39,382 nucleotides of DNA from Bacteroidia bacterium (GCA_025996865.1 BNTV01000035.1:1-39382), one strand, 5' to 3'. Counted from the stretch's first letter, positions 1-7,527 are shown. Translations and numbers: made by a program. The notes: generated by a model from the letters alone, not told the origin.

Positions 1-178
1 CACCGGTGATGCTGCCGATTTCGACGTCCAAAGCTTTTACTTCAAAGATGGCTCCGGTGTAATAATTCAATCCGCGCGCCAAAGTCAAGTCTAATTCCAA
101 CGTGGAATCAATGGGAATGATGTCGATTTTGTCCAGAATGGTTTCAATTCCCTCTATCCCATTTAATCCTGTTTCGGA
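1..178 (-). pseudogene. 5'-truncated hisS fragment (histidyl-tRNA synthetase), runs off the left edge
   Basis: The minus-strand translation matches residues about 258-317 of the intact HisRS encoded at 4994-6370, including the [12 protein letters not shown] histidine-binding segment. Bases 1-100 are identical to 5419-5518. From base 101 to 178 identity to 5519-5598 drops abruptly to roughly three quarters, mostly through synonymous changes. Homology stops at about 178-180, so the first 257 or so codons are absent, and nothing upstream could start this frame. It may be a displaced gene end left by an island insertion, the relic of a second hisS, or an assembly chimera. The identity is certain; the origin is not. 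Confidence 0.85.
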
Positions 179-179
179 A

Positions 180-817
180 TAACTATTGGAATTTTATCTT
201 TATTATTTGTTGTCTTTTTACAGAATAATAATCAAAAAACACAAGAAGCATTTGAACCAGAACTTGTTAATATAGAAGAAATCGCTCCTGTAGAACTCGT
301 TGCTGATGCTATAACTCAACCTAATTTCAATCAATTAGTTCAGGACTGGAATACAGCAAATGCCACTCATAACATTAGTTATCTGCCTTCTTTTTATGAC
401 ATTTATGTAGTCTATTATGGAACACAAATAGATAAAGCTAATTGTTTAAAGAAAAAAGAAGATTTTTTTGAAGAACGAAATGATAATGTTGGGTATAAAT
501 ATGATGATAGGTATTATTACTTGAAAGACAAAACAAACTTTCTTGTCGGGCAATATGATTTTGATGCAGATGATATTGATGAATTAATAATAGCAATACA
601 AGATAATGATGATGCTTGGTTTGGAGGTCTTACTATTAACGTTTTCAAATTAAATGCAGACACTTGGAATAGGATAGGAAAACTTTCGCAAAATTTCATT
701 GTAACTCCTACTGCTGAGTTTAATATGAATAAAGTAACAATGATATATCATTTTAGAGGCTTTTATAAGGAATGGCGATTTGAAGGAGGCAGATTTAAAT
801 TAACCAACGATGGATAA
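180..817 (+). pseudogene. start-less gene for a membrane-anchored or exported hypothetical protein
   Basis: A plus-strand frame is open from 167 to the stop at 815-817. No ATG lies in its upstream half, and the first usable start (TTG at 521) is deep inside the coding-like sequence. From about 185 it encodes a hydrophobic stretch ([13 protein letters not shown]) and then an Asn/Gln/Glu-rich linker, as expected of a signal anchor. An acidic/aromatic domain follows (YLPSFYDIYVVYYG, then YDFDADDIDELIIAI). The hydrophobic segment lies against the hisS-fragment junction, so the native start was probably removed by the rearrangement that created the junction. I do not recognise the family. It is AT-rich compared with the housekeeping genes to the right. 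Confidence 0.6.
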
Positions 818-879
818 TTAATTATACAAAATCGTTACTGAAATTAATCAAGAGTATTGTTACAAAAATTTATTTGTTT

Positions 880-1125
880 ATGAAAATTACAGATTTACCA
901 AACGAATTGAAAAATTCAATCAAAGACCATCTTATTTGTTCTATACTTAAAGCGGAAAAAGATTGGGATTCTTTTTCCGAAGATGAAGATTCTTTGACGG
1001 TATGTCTTCTCAAGGAATTAAAGAACATTTTTGCACATAATAAAATCAGGGCAAAATCTACTGCGAATTTAAACACAAGCAGTAGATTTATACCCGAAAA
1101 TAGCACAAACCCACCACAACTATAA
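880..1125 (+). CDS. small hypothetical protein (81 residues), possibly degenerate
   Basis: An ATG at 880 opens an 81-codon frame that is acidic in its first 50 residues (KAEKDWDSFSEDEDSLTVCLLKELKN) and of low-complexity character afterwards. A 10-bp perfect inverted repeat (1054-1089) lies in its last third. The C-terminal part could therefore be intergenic sequence read through after truncation of a longer gene. No clear promoter or Shine-Dalgarno site is visible. A minus-strand frame overlaps most of it (870-1148), but the plus-strand composition looks more protein-like. No family recognised. Confidence 0.3.
   Translation: MKITDLPNELKNSIKDHLICSILKAEKDWDSFSEDEDSLTVCLLKELKNIFAHNKIRAKSTANLNTSSRFIPENSTNPPQL
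1054..1089. repeat. 10-bp perfect inverted repeat (hairpin)
   Basis: AAATCTACTG (1054-1063) is followed after 16 nt by its exact complement CAGTAGATTT (1080-1089). There is no T-run directly after it, so it is not a textbook terminator. It shares the CTAC core with the operator-like repeat at 1261-1304. Confidence 0.5.
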
Positions 1126-1239
1126 ACAAGTGTGGTTAGTTTATGCAAAAAACTGGCACAAACTTACGGACATTACAAACAAAATCCATACAATAGTGCA
1201 AAAATGCCGTGAAACTAAATCTGATATTAAAATTATTTT

Positions 1240-1247
1240 TACCTTTG
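1240..1247 (+). promoter_or_regulatory. Bacteroidota -7 promoter box for the abiE operon
   Basis: TACCTTTG fits the TAnnTTTG box of Bacteroidota housekeeping promoters. It lies 70 nt before the abiEi start codon, with AT-rich sequence upstream. The transcript would begin at about 1253, just before the inverted repeat at 1261. Confidence 0.65.
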
Positions 1248-1260
1248 TGGTTTCGAGTCG

Positions 1261-1304
1261 GGAAAAATCTACCGCCAACAACAATAAAAGCGGTAAATTT
1301 TTCC
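1261..1304. promoter_or_regulatory. inverted-repeat operator candidate upstream of abiEi
   Basis: The 15-nt arms GGAAAAATCTACCGC (1261-1275) and GCGGTAAATTTTTCC (1290-1304) are complementary at 14 of 15 positions and are separated by 14 nt. The repeat lies between the TACCTTTG promoter and the abiEi ATG at 1318. Characterised AbiEi antitoxins repress their own operon by binding inverted repeats in the promoter region, so this is the natural autoregulation site. Attenuation by an mRNA hairpin is an alternative. Confidence 0.6.
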
Positions 1305-1317
1305 AAAAAATTGAGTT

Positions 1318-1899
1318 ATGAATGAAGATATTAAAACATTGTTTAAACGAAGTAACGGTTATCTGACACGAAAGCAAATACCCGATAAATCAACATATAA
1401 TCAGTTGTTGAAACTGATAAGCAAAGGTATTGTAGTGCGGATAAAACCGGGAATTTACAGTTACGGCGATATTTATTCGGGAACGATGATTGATGTCGAA
1501 AAAATTGTACCGGACGGTGTTTTGTGTCTTTTTTCTACTTGGCTGCATTACGGTTTGAGTACCACAATTCCTAATTCTTTTAATATTGCTATCGAAAAAA
1601 ATCGCAAAGTAACTTTGCCCAATTATCCGCCTATTCAACTCTATTATTGGAAACAAGAATATTATGAATTGGGCATTACAACCGAAAAAATTTACGATTT
1701 TATCGTTAAAATCTACGATATTGAAAAATCGGTCTGCGATGCGGTAAAATTTCGGAATAAGGTAGGAATGGACGTGGCAATAGAAGTTGTAAAAAATTAT
1801 GTGAAACGCAAAGATAGGGATTTTAACAAGTTGACAAAATATTCAAGGAAAATGAGAATAGAAACAATAATGGAAAATTTTATAATGCCAATGCTATGA
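1318..1899 (+). CDS. abiEi: AbiEi-like antitoxin / transcriptional repressor of a type IV toxin-antitoxin pair
   Basis: The protein has 193 residues. Residues about 1-55 form a winged-helix-like start (NGYLTRKQIPDKSTYNQLLKLISKG then IVVRIKPGIYSY), the DNA-binding arrangement of AbiEi-type antitoxins. The middle (CLFSTWLHYGLSTTIPN, then YDIEKSVCDAVKFRNKVG) fits the usual C-terminal antitoxin domain. In the known family this protein opposes the AbiEii nucleotidyltransferase without a stable complex and represses the operon. The ATG at 1318 follows an inverted-repeat operator candidate, and the stop overlaps the toxin start by ATGA, indicating translational coupling. The family assignment rests on motif pattern and on the partner gene. 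The pair could defend against phage or simply maintain the element. Confidence 0.8.
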   Translation: MNEDIKTLFKRSNGYLTRKQIPDKSTYNQLLKLISKGIVVRIKPGIYSYGDIYSGTMIDVEKIVPDGVLCLFSTWLHYGLSTTIPNSFNIAIEKNRKVTLPNYPPIQLYYWKQEYYELGITTEKIYDFIVKIYDIEKSVCDAVKFRNKVGMDVAIEVVKNYVKRKDRDFNKLTKYSRKMRIETIMENFIMPML

Positions 1900-2747
1900 A
1901 ACAAGGAAATGCCAAATCCATCAGAGCCTGTTTGCAAAATATTTCGAACAAGGAAAAAATTGATTTTCAACAAATTGTTACCCGCTATTTGCACGAGCGG
2001 CTGATTTATCGCTTGTCTGTTTCGGAATATGCCAAAAACTTTTTTCTGAAAGGCGGCGCTTTGCTTTACGCTTTTTCAGGTTTGCACACACGACCGACAA
2101 TGGATATTGATATGCTTGCAAAACATATTGATAACGATAAAAGCAATATCAAAACGATATTTGAACAAATTTGCGATATAAAATATGATGATGATTGTGT
2201 TAATTTTCGTAAGGATAGCATTGTTGTATCCGATATTGCCGAAGAGGCAAAATACAGCGGTATCAGGGTATTGATAGATGCAGATTTCGATACAATAAAA
2301 CAGCGGTTGCAGATAGATTTTGGATTCAGTGACATAATAATATCCTCAATAGATTTGGATTTCCCTGTCTTGTTGGAAGAACTTGACAGACCACAAATTA
2401 AAGCTTATTCCATGGAAACCGTAATTGCCGAAAAATTTCACGCGATGATTACTTTGGGAACGAACAACAGTCGAATGAAAGATTTCTTCGATGTTTATAT
2501 TCTGCTTAAAAACAACAAATTAACAAATAAAAACTTGCAAAATGCGATTTCAGAAATTTTCAGAAACAGAGAAACGCCCTGTATCGAAAGTCCCGAACTT
2601 TTCGAGATTTCTTTTTTTCAAAACACAAACAGAAAAATTAGATGGAAAGCCTTTTTACGCAAAATAAAATCCGAAAATATTGATTTTGAAACCGTTGTAA
2701 AACACATAACAGCACGATTGCAACCGATATACGAACAACTTAAATGA
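1896..2747 (+). CDS. abiEii: AbiEii-family nucleotidyltransferase toxin
   Basis: The protein has 283 residues. The N-terminal half carries the nucleotidyltransferase signature: KGGALL at residues 52-57, then RPTMDIDML at 66-74, with D70 and D72 as the presumed metal ligands. Further on, METVIAEKFHAM and NSRMKDFFDVYILL match the conserved third and fourth motifs of AbiEii/AbiGii toxins. Characterised relatives transfer nucleotides to tRNA acceptor ends and so arrest growth. All key motifs are intact, so the toxin could be active. It starts at 1896 inside the antitoxin stop (ATGA overlap). Only 9 nt separate its stop from the PP2C gene, so the phosphatase may belong to the same transcript. Confidence 0.88.
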   Translation: MKQGNAKSIRACLQNISNKEKIDFQQIVTRYLHERLIYRLSVSEYAKNFFLKGGALLYAFSGLHTRPTMDIDMLAKHIDNDKSNIKTIFEQICDIKYDDDCVNFRKDSIVVSDIAEEAKYSGIRVLIDADFDTIKQRLQIDFGFSDIIISSIDLDFPVLLEELDRPQIKAYSMETVIAEKFHAMITLGTNNSRMKDFFDVYILLKNNKLTNKNLQNAISEIFRNRETPCIESPELFEISFFQNTNRKIRWKAFLRKIKSENIDFETVVKHITARLQPIYEQLK

Positions 2748-2756
2748 CAAATAATT

Positions 2757-3734
2757 ATGCTTGAAATCCTTTCCGCCACAGATACCGGTTTAGTTCGTTC
2801 ACAAAACGAAGACAGTTACGGCGCCGCCGAAACGCCTAACGGCACATTATGCGTCGTCTGCGATGGAATGGGCGGTCATGCAGGCGGGGCAACCGCTTCC
2901 AAAATTGCGACAGATTGCATTATCCAATCTATCAGCAAAGAAATCTATCCCGATATTCGACAGGCTTTAAAAGAGGCGCTCGAGTTTGCCAATATGCAGG
3001 TTCTCGGCGCGGCTGCCGAACATCCCGAACTGCAAGGAATGGGAACAACCGCCTGCGTCCTGCTTGTTCAGGACAAACAGGCGTGGATTGCTCACGCAGG
3101 CGACAGCCGTATTTATCTCTATGTCGCTTCCGAAAAGCGGTTGTACCGCCTGACAAAAGACCATTCCTACGTTCAGGGATTGGTTGACCAAGGGATTATT
3201 TACGCCGAAGAAGCCGAAATGCACCCCGATAAAAATCGCATTGTCAAGGCTTTGGGCATAAAAGAAACTTTGAATCCCGAAATTCCCGACAAACCGGTGT
3301 TGCCCGCGCGAGGCGATATTTTCCTCGTATGCAGCGACGGACTTTCAGGCATGGTTTCAGACAAAGAAATGGAGAAAATCCTTGCCGGAAATACGGACAT
3401 TAAAGCGAAAAAAACCGCGCTTATGAAGGCTGCAAAAACAGCAGGTGGAATGGATAATATCACGTTTCAGTTGGTGATAATTACCGGCAGCCCTCACCGA
3501 AAGAGCATATTCTCCGGTTATTCTATGTCTCGGCAATGTGGAATGTCTGAAAAGAAGCACAATATCCGAAATACGCTGATTTTAGCGGCAATAATTGCAG
3601 TAAGTGTTTTAGCAGGAATTTGGATTGGAAGTAAAGGGAAAAGTCAACCCGAAGATTCAAGCAAAATTGAAAACGCAAACAACTTGATTCCTTGTGATTC
3701 GACTCCCAAAAATCAAGAAAATCAAAATAATTAA
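2757..3734 (+). CDS. PP2C-family Ser/Thr protein phosphatase with C-terminal membrane anchor
   Basis: The protein has 325 residues. Residues 1-242 are a PP2C catalytic domain with the usual metal-binding motifs: RSQNED (14-19), DGMGGH (36-41), GDSRIY (115-120), SDGL (193-196) and GGMDN (230-234). A linker follows, then a transmembrane segment at about 273-291 (LILAAIIAVSVLAGIWIG) and a polar tail that would lie outside the membrane. It should remove phosphate from Ser/Thr residues at the inner face of the cytoplasmic membrane. The FHA-domain gene begins 14 nt downstream; phosphatase plus phosphothreonine-reader pairs are common in bacterial Ser/Thr phospho-signalling. No Ser/Thr kinase is present in this window. 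Base composition is richer in G+C than in the preceding abiE genes. Confidence 0.9.
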   Translation: MLEILSATDTGLVRSQNEDSYGAAETPNGTLCVVCDGMGGHAGGATASKIATDCIIQSISKEIYPDIRQALKEALEFANMQVLGAAAEHPELQGMGTTACVLLVQDKQAWIAHAGDSRIYLYVASEKRLYRLTKDHSYVQGLVDQGIIYAEEAEMHPDKNRIVKALGIKETLNPEIPDKPVLPARGDIFLVCSDGLSGMVSDKEMEKILAGNTDIKAKKTALMKAAKTAGGMDNITFQLVIITGSPHRKSIFSGYSMSRQCGMSEKKHNIRNTLILAAIIAVSVLAGIWIGSKGKSQPEDSSKIENANNLIPCDSTPKNQENQNN

Positions 3735-3748
3735 AGTTCAGACAGGAT

Positions 3749-4484
3749 ATGAAAATAATAACAATCGGTCGGGATATCGACAACGACGTTGTAATCAACG
3801 ACAGCAAAGTTTCGCGCCACCATTTGCAAATCGTTTGTGAAAGCGCGGCTTTCCGCATCGTGGACTTGGATTCTTCCAACGGCACATTCGTCAACGATCG
3901 CCAAATTCACGGCGAAAGTCCGCTGATGACGGATGATTCGGTGCGAATCGGCAACACGATTCTGCCTTGGCAGACCTATTTCAAAGACAAAAGATTGAAG
4001 GCGAAAGACATAAGATTTTGGATTTGGGGAGCGGTAGCAGTTGTGGCATTGCTTGTTTTGTCCTATGTGCTCATTTTCAATAAGGAAGAGAAGACGCCGA
4101 AAGCTCAAACAGTTAAAATAGTCGAGAAAAACGGAGTACGTTATTTGCCGGTAAAAATCAACGGACAGGAATTGGATTTTGTATTCGATACCGGCGCAAG
4201 CAGCATCTGTATTTCTACTGGAAGCAGCTTTGCTGTATAAAAAAGGCGTTTTTTCGGAAAGCGATATAGTTGATTATGAAAAATTTATCACTGCATCAGG
4301 CACAATTTCAGTCGGTGCAAAAATTATCCTGAAAACCGTACAAATAGGTGAGCGCGAACTGACAGATATTGAGGCAACAATTATCGAAAATCCACGGGCA
4401 GAGTGTCTTTTGGGACAGACTGTATTGTCGCGATTTGGGAAATATACGATTGATAATCAGAATAATAAAATAATTTTTGAATAA
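3749..4484 (+). pseudogene. FHA domain - transmembrane - retropepsin-like aspartic protease, broken by a frameshift
   Basis: The first part (from ATG 3749) encodes an FHA phosphothreonine-binding domain (GRDIDNDV at 7-14, SRHH at 22-25, SSNGT at 42-46). A transmembrane helix follows at about 91-110, then the start of a retroviral-type aspartic protease domain with the catalytic DTGASS at 147-152. Immediately after this the frame runs to a stop at 4238-4240. The missing continuation (LEAALLYKKG... to ECLLGQTVLSRFGKYTID) lies in the next frame and ends at 4484. One extra base, or two lost, at about 4217-4219 explains it. It could be a true pseudogene, a sequencing error or, less likely, regulated frameshifting. 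The intact product would be a membrane protein linking phospho-signalling to an extracytoplasmic protease. Confidence 0.8.
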
Positions 4485-4721
4485 AAAGAAACATCTCAAT
4501 ATGATTTGTACCTCTTTATACCGCGAATTAGCAGGAAGTTCAGTTATTTTTTTTAGATGAAAAACATAATCCAAGTATAACATGTTTTGTCTTGCAAGAA
4601 AAAATATCAATAAATTTTCCCTAGTCAATAATCTTTTATACCTTTGTGGTTGAAAGTCGTTCTTTGTATTTTGTGCAAAATAAGGTAAAAGAAAGAAATT
4701 TGTTCGTTTCTAAACCGTTAC
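4485..4721. other. non-coding stretch with an orphan promoter
   Basis: No coding frame is supportable here. The only recognisable element is the TACCTTTG box at 4639-4646. It is followed by a small palindrome (ATTTTGTGCAAAAT) within about 40 nt, and then the sequence meets the end of the integrase remnant. Confidence 0.5.
4639..4646 (+). promoter_or_regulatory. orphan Bacteroidota-type promoter box
   Basis: TACCTTTG followed by TGGTT resembles the abiE promoter at 1240, which shares TACCTTTGTGGTT and an AGTCG a few bases later. No plus-strand gene follows before the convergent integrase remnant and hisS. The gene it once served was probably deleted. Confidence 0.45.
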
Positions 4722-4993
4722 CTATTCTTGTAACTTGCTGATTTTCTGATGAGAATGAAAATGTCTGTGTCTTGCGGTATGAAAGGAAAGCGTTTTATCT
4801 ATTCCGCATTTCTTCGCCACTTTTTTCAACGCATGGTTAATCCTGTTCTGCTCCGATACGCAGAAAACAAAATTATCTGCTGCCAGTCCCCTGTACTTTT
4901 CCATAACCTGCATGGGAATCGCCATCAGTTTGACAAGAAACGGGACGCCTGTCTTTTGGCGGGGTTTGGAAATCCACAGGCTGCCGTCTTCTT
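4722..4993 (-). pseudogene. tyrosine recombinase (integrase) remnant
   Basis: The minus-strand frame beginning right after the hisS stop reads [19 protein letters not shown], then IPMQVMEKYRG, then NHALKKVAKKCGIDKTLSFHTARH. This is the central catalytic portion of Bacteroidota tyrosine integrases, ending with the box II HxxR motif (HTARH). The expected continuation through the LGH motif and the catalytic tyrosine is missing; the frame diverges and stops at 4722. The N-terminal core-binding domain is also absent. It abuts the hisS stop codon (4994-4996) with no spacer, marking the end of a degraded mobile element. It cannot be functional. Confidence 0.8.
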
Positions 4994-6370
4994 CTACTCA
5001 TTTTGTGTTGAGAGCCACTCCATCGAATACAAGTCTTCAACCTTAACCGATTGTTGTTCGCCGGTAAGCATATTTTTTAGTGTCAATTCCCCGGTTTCTA
5101 TTTCACTTTCGCCTGCCAATACAACAAACGGAATTTTGTTATTGTCGGCATATCCCATTTGTTTTTTCAGTTTGGCAGCTTCGGGATATATTTCGGCACG
5201 AACGCCGGCATTTCTTAACCGGTTCAGAACCGGCAAAATAAAATTTTCTTCTTTCTCTCCGAAATTGATAAATAAAACCTGGGTTTGTTGGGTCGAATCT
5301 TCCGGATACAAATCCAATTGGTTCAATACATCGAAAATGCGGTCGGCGCCGAATGAAATGCCAATGCCCGAAACGTCCGGCAATCCGAAAACACCTGTCA
5401 AATTGTCGTATCTGCCACCACCGGTGATGCTGCCGATTTCGACGTCCAAAGCTTTTACTTCAAAGATGGCTCCGGTGTAATAATTCAATCCGCGCGCCAA
5501 AGTCAAGTCTAATTCCAAAATGGAATCTATTGGAATTAAATCGTTTTTGTCTAAAATAGTTTCAATTTCCAGTATCCCTTTCATTCCCGTTTCGGAATTT
5601 TTCAGTACATTTTTCAATACGGCTAATTTCTCACGGTTCGAACCCGACAAAAGGATGATGGGTTGAAGCTTAGCGATTGCCGTTTCGGAAATTCCCTTGG
5701 AAGCCAATTCTTCATTCACTTTTTCCAAACCGATTTTATCCAACTTGTCGATAGCAACCGTAATGTCCGTAATCTTTTCAGCCTCTCCAATCATTTCCGC
5801 AATGCCGCTCAATATCTTGCGATTGTTGATTTTAATGCAAACCCGGATGCCGAATCGCCGGTAAACTTCGTCCATGATTTGAATCAACTCTATTTCGTTC
5901 AGCAAAGAATCGGAACCAATCATGTCGGCGTCGCACTGGTAAAACTCGCGGTAACGCCCTTTTTGCGGACGGTCGGCACGCCAGACCGGCTGAATCTGAA
6001 AGCGTTTGAACGGAAACGTAATTTCGTTGCGGTGCATGACGACAAAGCGGGCGAAAGGAACGGTTAAATCATAACGCAAACCTTTTTCGCAGATTTTATT
6101 CGTTAACTTAACCGGATTTCTATTCATCAATTCTTCATCACTCACTTCCGACAAAAAATCACCGGAATTTAATATTTTGAAAAGCAGTTTGTCTCCTTCT
6201 TCGCCATATTTTCCCATTAGCGTGGAAAGATTTTCCATCGCCGGCGTTTCAATCTGTTTGAAGCCATATAAGCGGAATACACTGCGGATTGTATCGAAAA
6301 TATAATTGCGTTTCGCCATTTCTTCGGGCGAAAAATCTCTTGTTCCTTTTGGAATCGACGGTTTTTGCAT
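4994..6370 (-). CDS. hisS: histidyl-tRNA synthetase
   Basis: The protein has 458 residues, the usual length for a Bacteroidota HisRS. It begins [18 protein letters not shown]. Class II motif 2 is seen around [20 protein letters not shown], the histidine-specific [10 protein letters not shown] at about 286-295, motif 3 around GGGRYDNL and GISFGADRI, and a C-terminal anticodon-binding domain from about residue 365. It charges tRNA-His in the cytosol. A TATCTTTG promoter lies 27 nt upstream of the ATG. The tmk gene runs divergently. A 60-codon part of this gene is duplicated at 1-178, and an integrase remnant touches its stop codon. The full-length gene shows no damage. Confidence 0.97.
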   Translation of the reverse strand: MQKPSIPKGTRDFSPEEMAKRNYIFDTIRSVFRLYGFKQIETPAMENLSTLMGKYGEEGDKLLFKILNSGDFLSEVSDEELMNRNPVKLTNKICEKGLRYDLTVPFARFVVMHRNEITFPFKRFQIQPVWRADRPQKGRYREFYQCDADMIGSDSLLNEIELIQIMDEVYRRFGIRVCIKINNRKILSGIAEMIGEAEKITDITVAIDKLDKIGLEKVNEELASKGISETAIAKLQPIILLSGSNREKLAVLKNVLKNSETGMKGILEIETILDKNDLIPIDSILELDLTLARGLNYYTGAIFEVKALDVEIGSITGGGRYDNLTGVFGLPDVSGIGISFGADRIFDVLNQLDLYPEDSTQQTQVLFINFGEKEENFILPVLNRLRNAGVRAEIYPEAAKLKKQMGYADNNKIPFVVLAGESEIETGELTLKNMLTGEQQSVKVEDLYSMEWLSTQNE

Positions 6371-6396
6371 TGTTTTGTGATTAATGTAAGACGGTG

Positions 6397-6404
6397 CAAA
6401 GATA
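6397..6404 (-). promoter_or_regulatory. hisS promoter -7 box
   Basis: TATCTTTG (followed by C) on the minus strand, 27 nt before the hisS ATG, is a close match to the TAnnTTTG consensus. Confidence 0.75.
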
Positions 6405-6490
6405 GAATATTTTCCGAAAATTTACAGATTGGAATGTCTAAAATCCACAAATAAAATTCAATTTTATTTGCTGCTATTTGAAAAAAGCCG

Positions 6491-6498
6491 TACCTTTA
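6491..6498 (+). promoter_or_regulatory. tmk promoter -7 box
   Basis: TACCTTTA, one base from consensus, lies 49 nt upstream of the tmk ATG, with a TTG about 19 nt further upstream that could be the -33 element. Confidence 0.55.
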
Positions 6499-6546
6499 CA
6501 GACCCAATTTAATTTGATACTTACAGAAAAAAAGGACTCCTGAAAA

Positions 6547-7242
6547 ATGGCAGGAAAATTAATCGTTATAGAAGGCTTGGACGGCTCAGGCAAATCAACA
6601 CAAATCGAACTGTTAAAATCCAAATTCAGTGCAAAAGGGATTCAGTATCAGTACATTCACTTTCCAATGCTCAACAAAGGAGTATATGGAGAACTGATTG
6701 CGGAATTTTTACGGGGAGAATACGGTTCCGTAAAAGAGGTTTCCCCCAAGTTGGTTGCACTGCTGTTCGCCAACGACAGAAAAGAACACATTCACCGGAT
6801 AATTGATTGGTTGAACAAGGGTTACTTTGTTTTAGCCGATCGGTATGTAAACTCCAATATCGCTTTTCAATGTGCGAAAATAGAAGATAAATCCGAAAAA
6901 GAAAAACTTAAAAACTGGATTTTAGCATTTGAATATAATTACAACCAATTGCCTTTGCCGTTTTTGTCTTTCTTTTTGGATGTACCTTTTGATTTTATTA
7001 CCCAATCGTTATCCGGCGTAAGGAAAGGGGATGAAAGAGATTATTTAAAGGGCAGGCAAGATATTCATGAAGAATCATTTAGCCTTCAAAGAAATGTTTA
7101 TGCCGAATACAAACAGATGTTGCAGGAACAAGATCATTTTATCCGCATTGATTGTTCCGGTGAAAATAATGAGATGGGCAATCCGGAATATATCAATGAA
7201 CTTATTATGCGTAATTTAGACTTAAAGTTAAATAAAAATTAG
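6547..7242 (+). CDS. tmk: thymidylate kinase (dTMP kinase)
   Basis: The protein has 231 residues. It has the P-loop GLDGSGKST at 10-18, the kinase DR motif in LADRYVNSNIAFQCAK (near residue 100), and a lid region with RKGDERDYLKGRQDIHE. It phosphorylates dTMP to dTDP in the cytosol for DNA synthesis. The length and the FPMLNKGVYGELIAEFLRGEYG segment agree with the slightly long Bacteroidota form of the enzyme. It has its own promoter and is divergent from hisS. Confidence 0.93.
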   Translation: MAGKLIVIEGLDGSGKSTQIELLKSKFSAKGIQYQYIHFPMLNKGVYGELIAEFLRGEYGSVKEVSPKLVALLFANDRKEHIHRIIDWLNKGYFVLADRYVNSNIAFQCAKIEDKSEKEKLKNWILAFEYNYNQLPLPFLSFFLDVPFDFITQSLSGVRKGDERDYLKGRQDIHEESFSLQRNVYAEYKQMLQEQDHFIRIDCSGENNEMGNPEYINELIMRNLDLKLNKN

Positions 7243-7262
7243 GGACTATTCAAAATTTTATA

Positions 7263-7270
7263 TAAATTTG
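7263..7270 (+). promoter_or_regulatory. promoter -7 box for the DUF4834-like gene
   Basis: TAAATTTG, 29 nt before the ATG at 7300, matches TAnnTTTG. It lies just after the tmk stop codon. Confidence 0.5.
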
Positions 7271-7299
7271 TATCGAAATTCAACTAAATTGATTGTTCA

Positions 7300-7527
7300 A
7301 TGAAATTCATATTCCTTATCATTCTGTTTCTTTTCCTAATGGGAACCTTCTTTGGATTCTCCGTATTCCGCTTCTTCCTCGGAAGCAGGCCGGCGCCGAA
7401 GCAAAACCAGCAAAAAAAACGAAATCAATCTTCATCCAAGTCCAAACAAACGAAAAAAATCATCAGTCGCGATGAAGGTGAATATGTTGATTTTGAGGAA
7501 ATAAAAGATCAAAACAGCAAATCATAA
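7300..7527 (+). CDS. small membrane protein, DUF4834-like
   Basis: The protein has 75 residues. Residues 1-28 form one strongly hydrophobic helix (KFIFLIILFLFLMGTFFGF). A basic Gln/Lys/Ser-rich linker follows, then the conserved-looking tail ISRDEGEYVDFEEIKD. This plan is that of the short Bacteroidota DUF4834 proteins, whose function is unknown. The ATG at 7300 is chosen because it gives the clean N-terminal helix. Its last 19 bases overlap the 3' end of the convergent 5'-nucleotidase gene. Confidence 0.7.
   Translation: MKFIFLIILFLFLMGTFFGFSVFRFFLGSRPAPKQNQQKKRNQSSSKSKQTKKIISRDEGEYVDFEEIKDQNSKS

Noticed and set aside
521..817. A complete 98-residue gene starting at TTG 521
   Set aside because: The same frame is open and coding-like back to about 180 with a hydrophobic segment, so 521 is internal.
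870..1148. Minus-strand 92-residue ORF opposite the small plus-strand ORF
   Set aside because: It is largely the antisense of the acidic plus-strand frame, and no promoter or family pattern is visible.
4205..4240. Programmed ribosomal frameshifting in the FHA/protease gene
   Set aside because: The site lacks a slippery heptamer; a mutation or read error is simpler.
4749..5480. Long plus-strand ORF of 243 residues
   Set aside because: It runs antisense to the integrase remnant and hisS and has no recognisable protein features.
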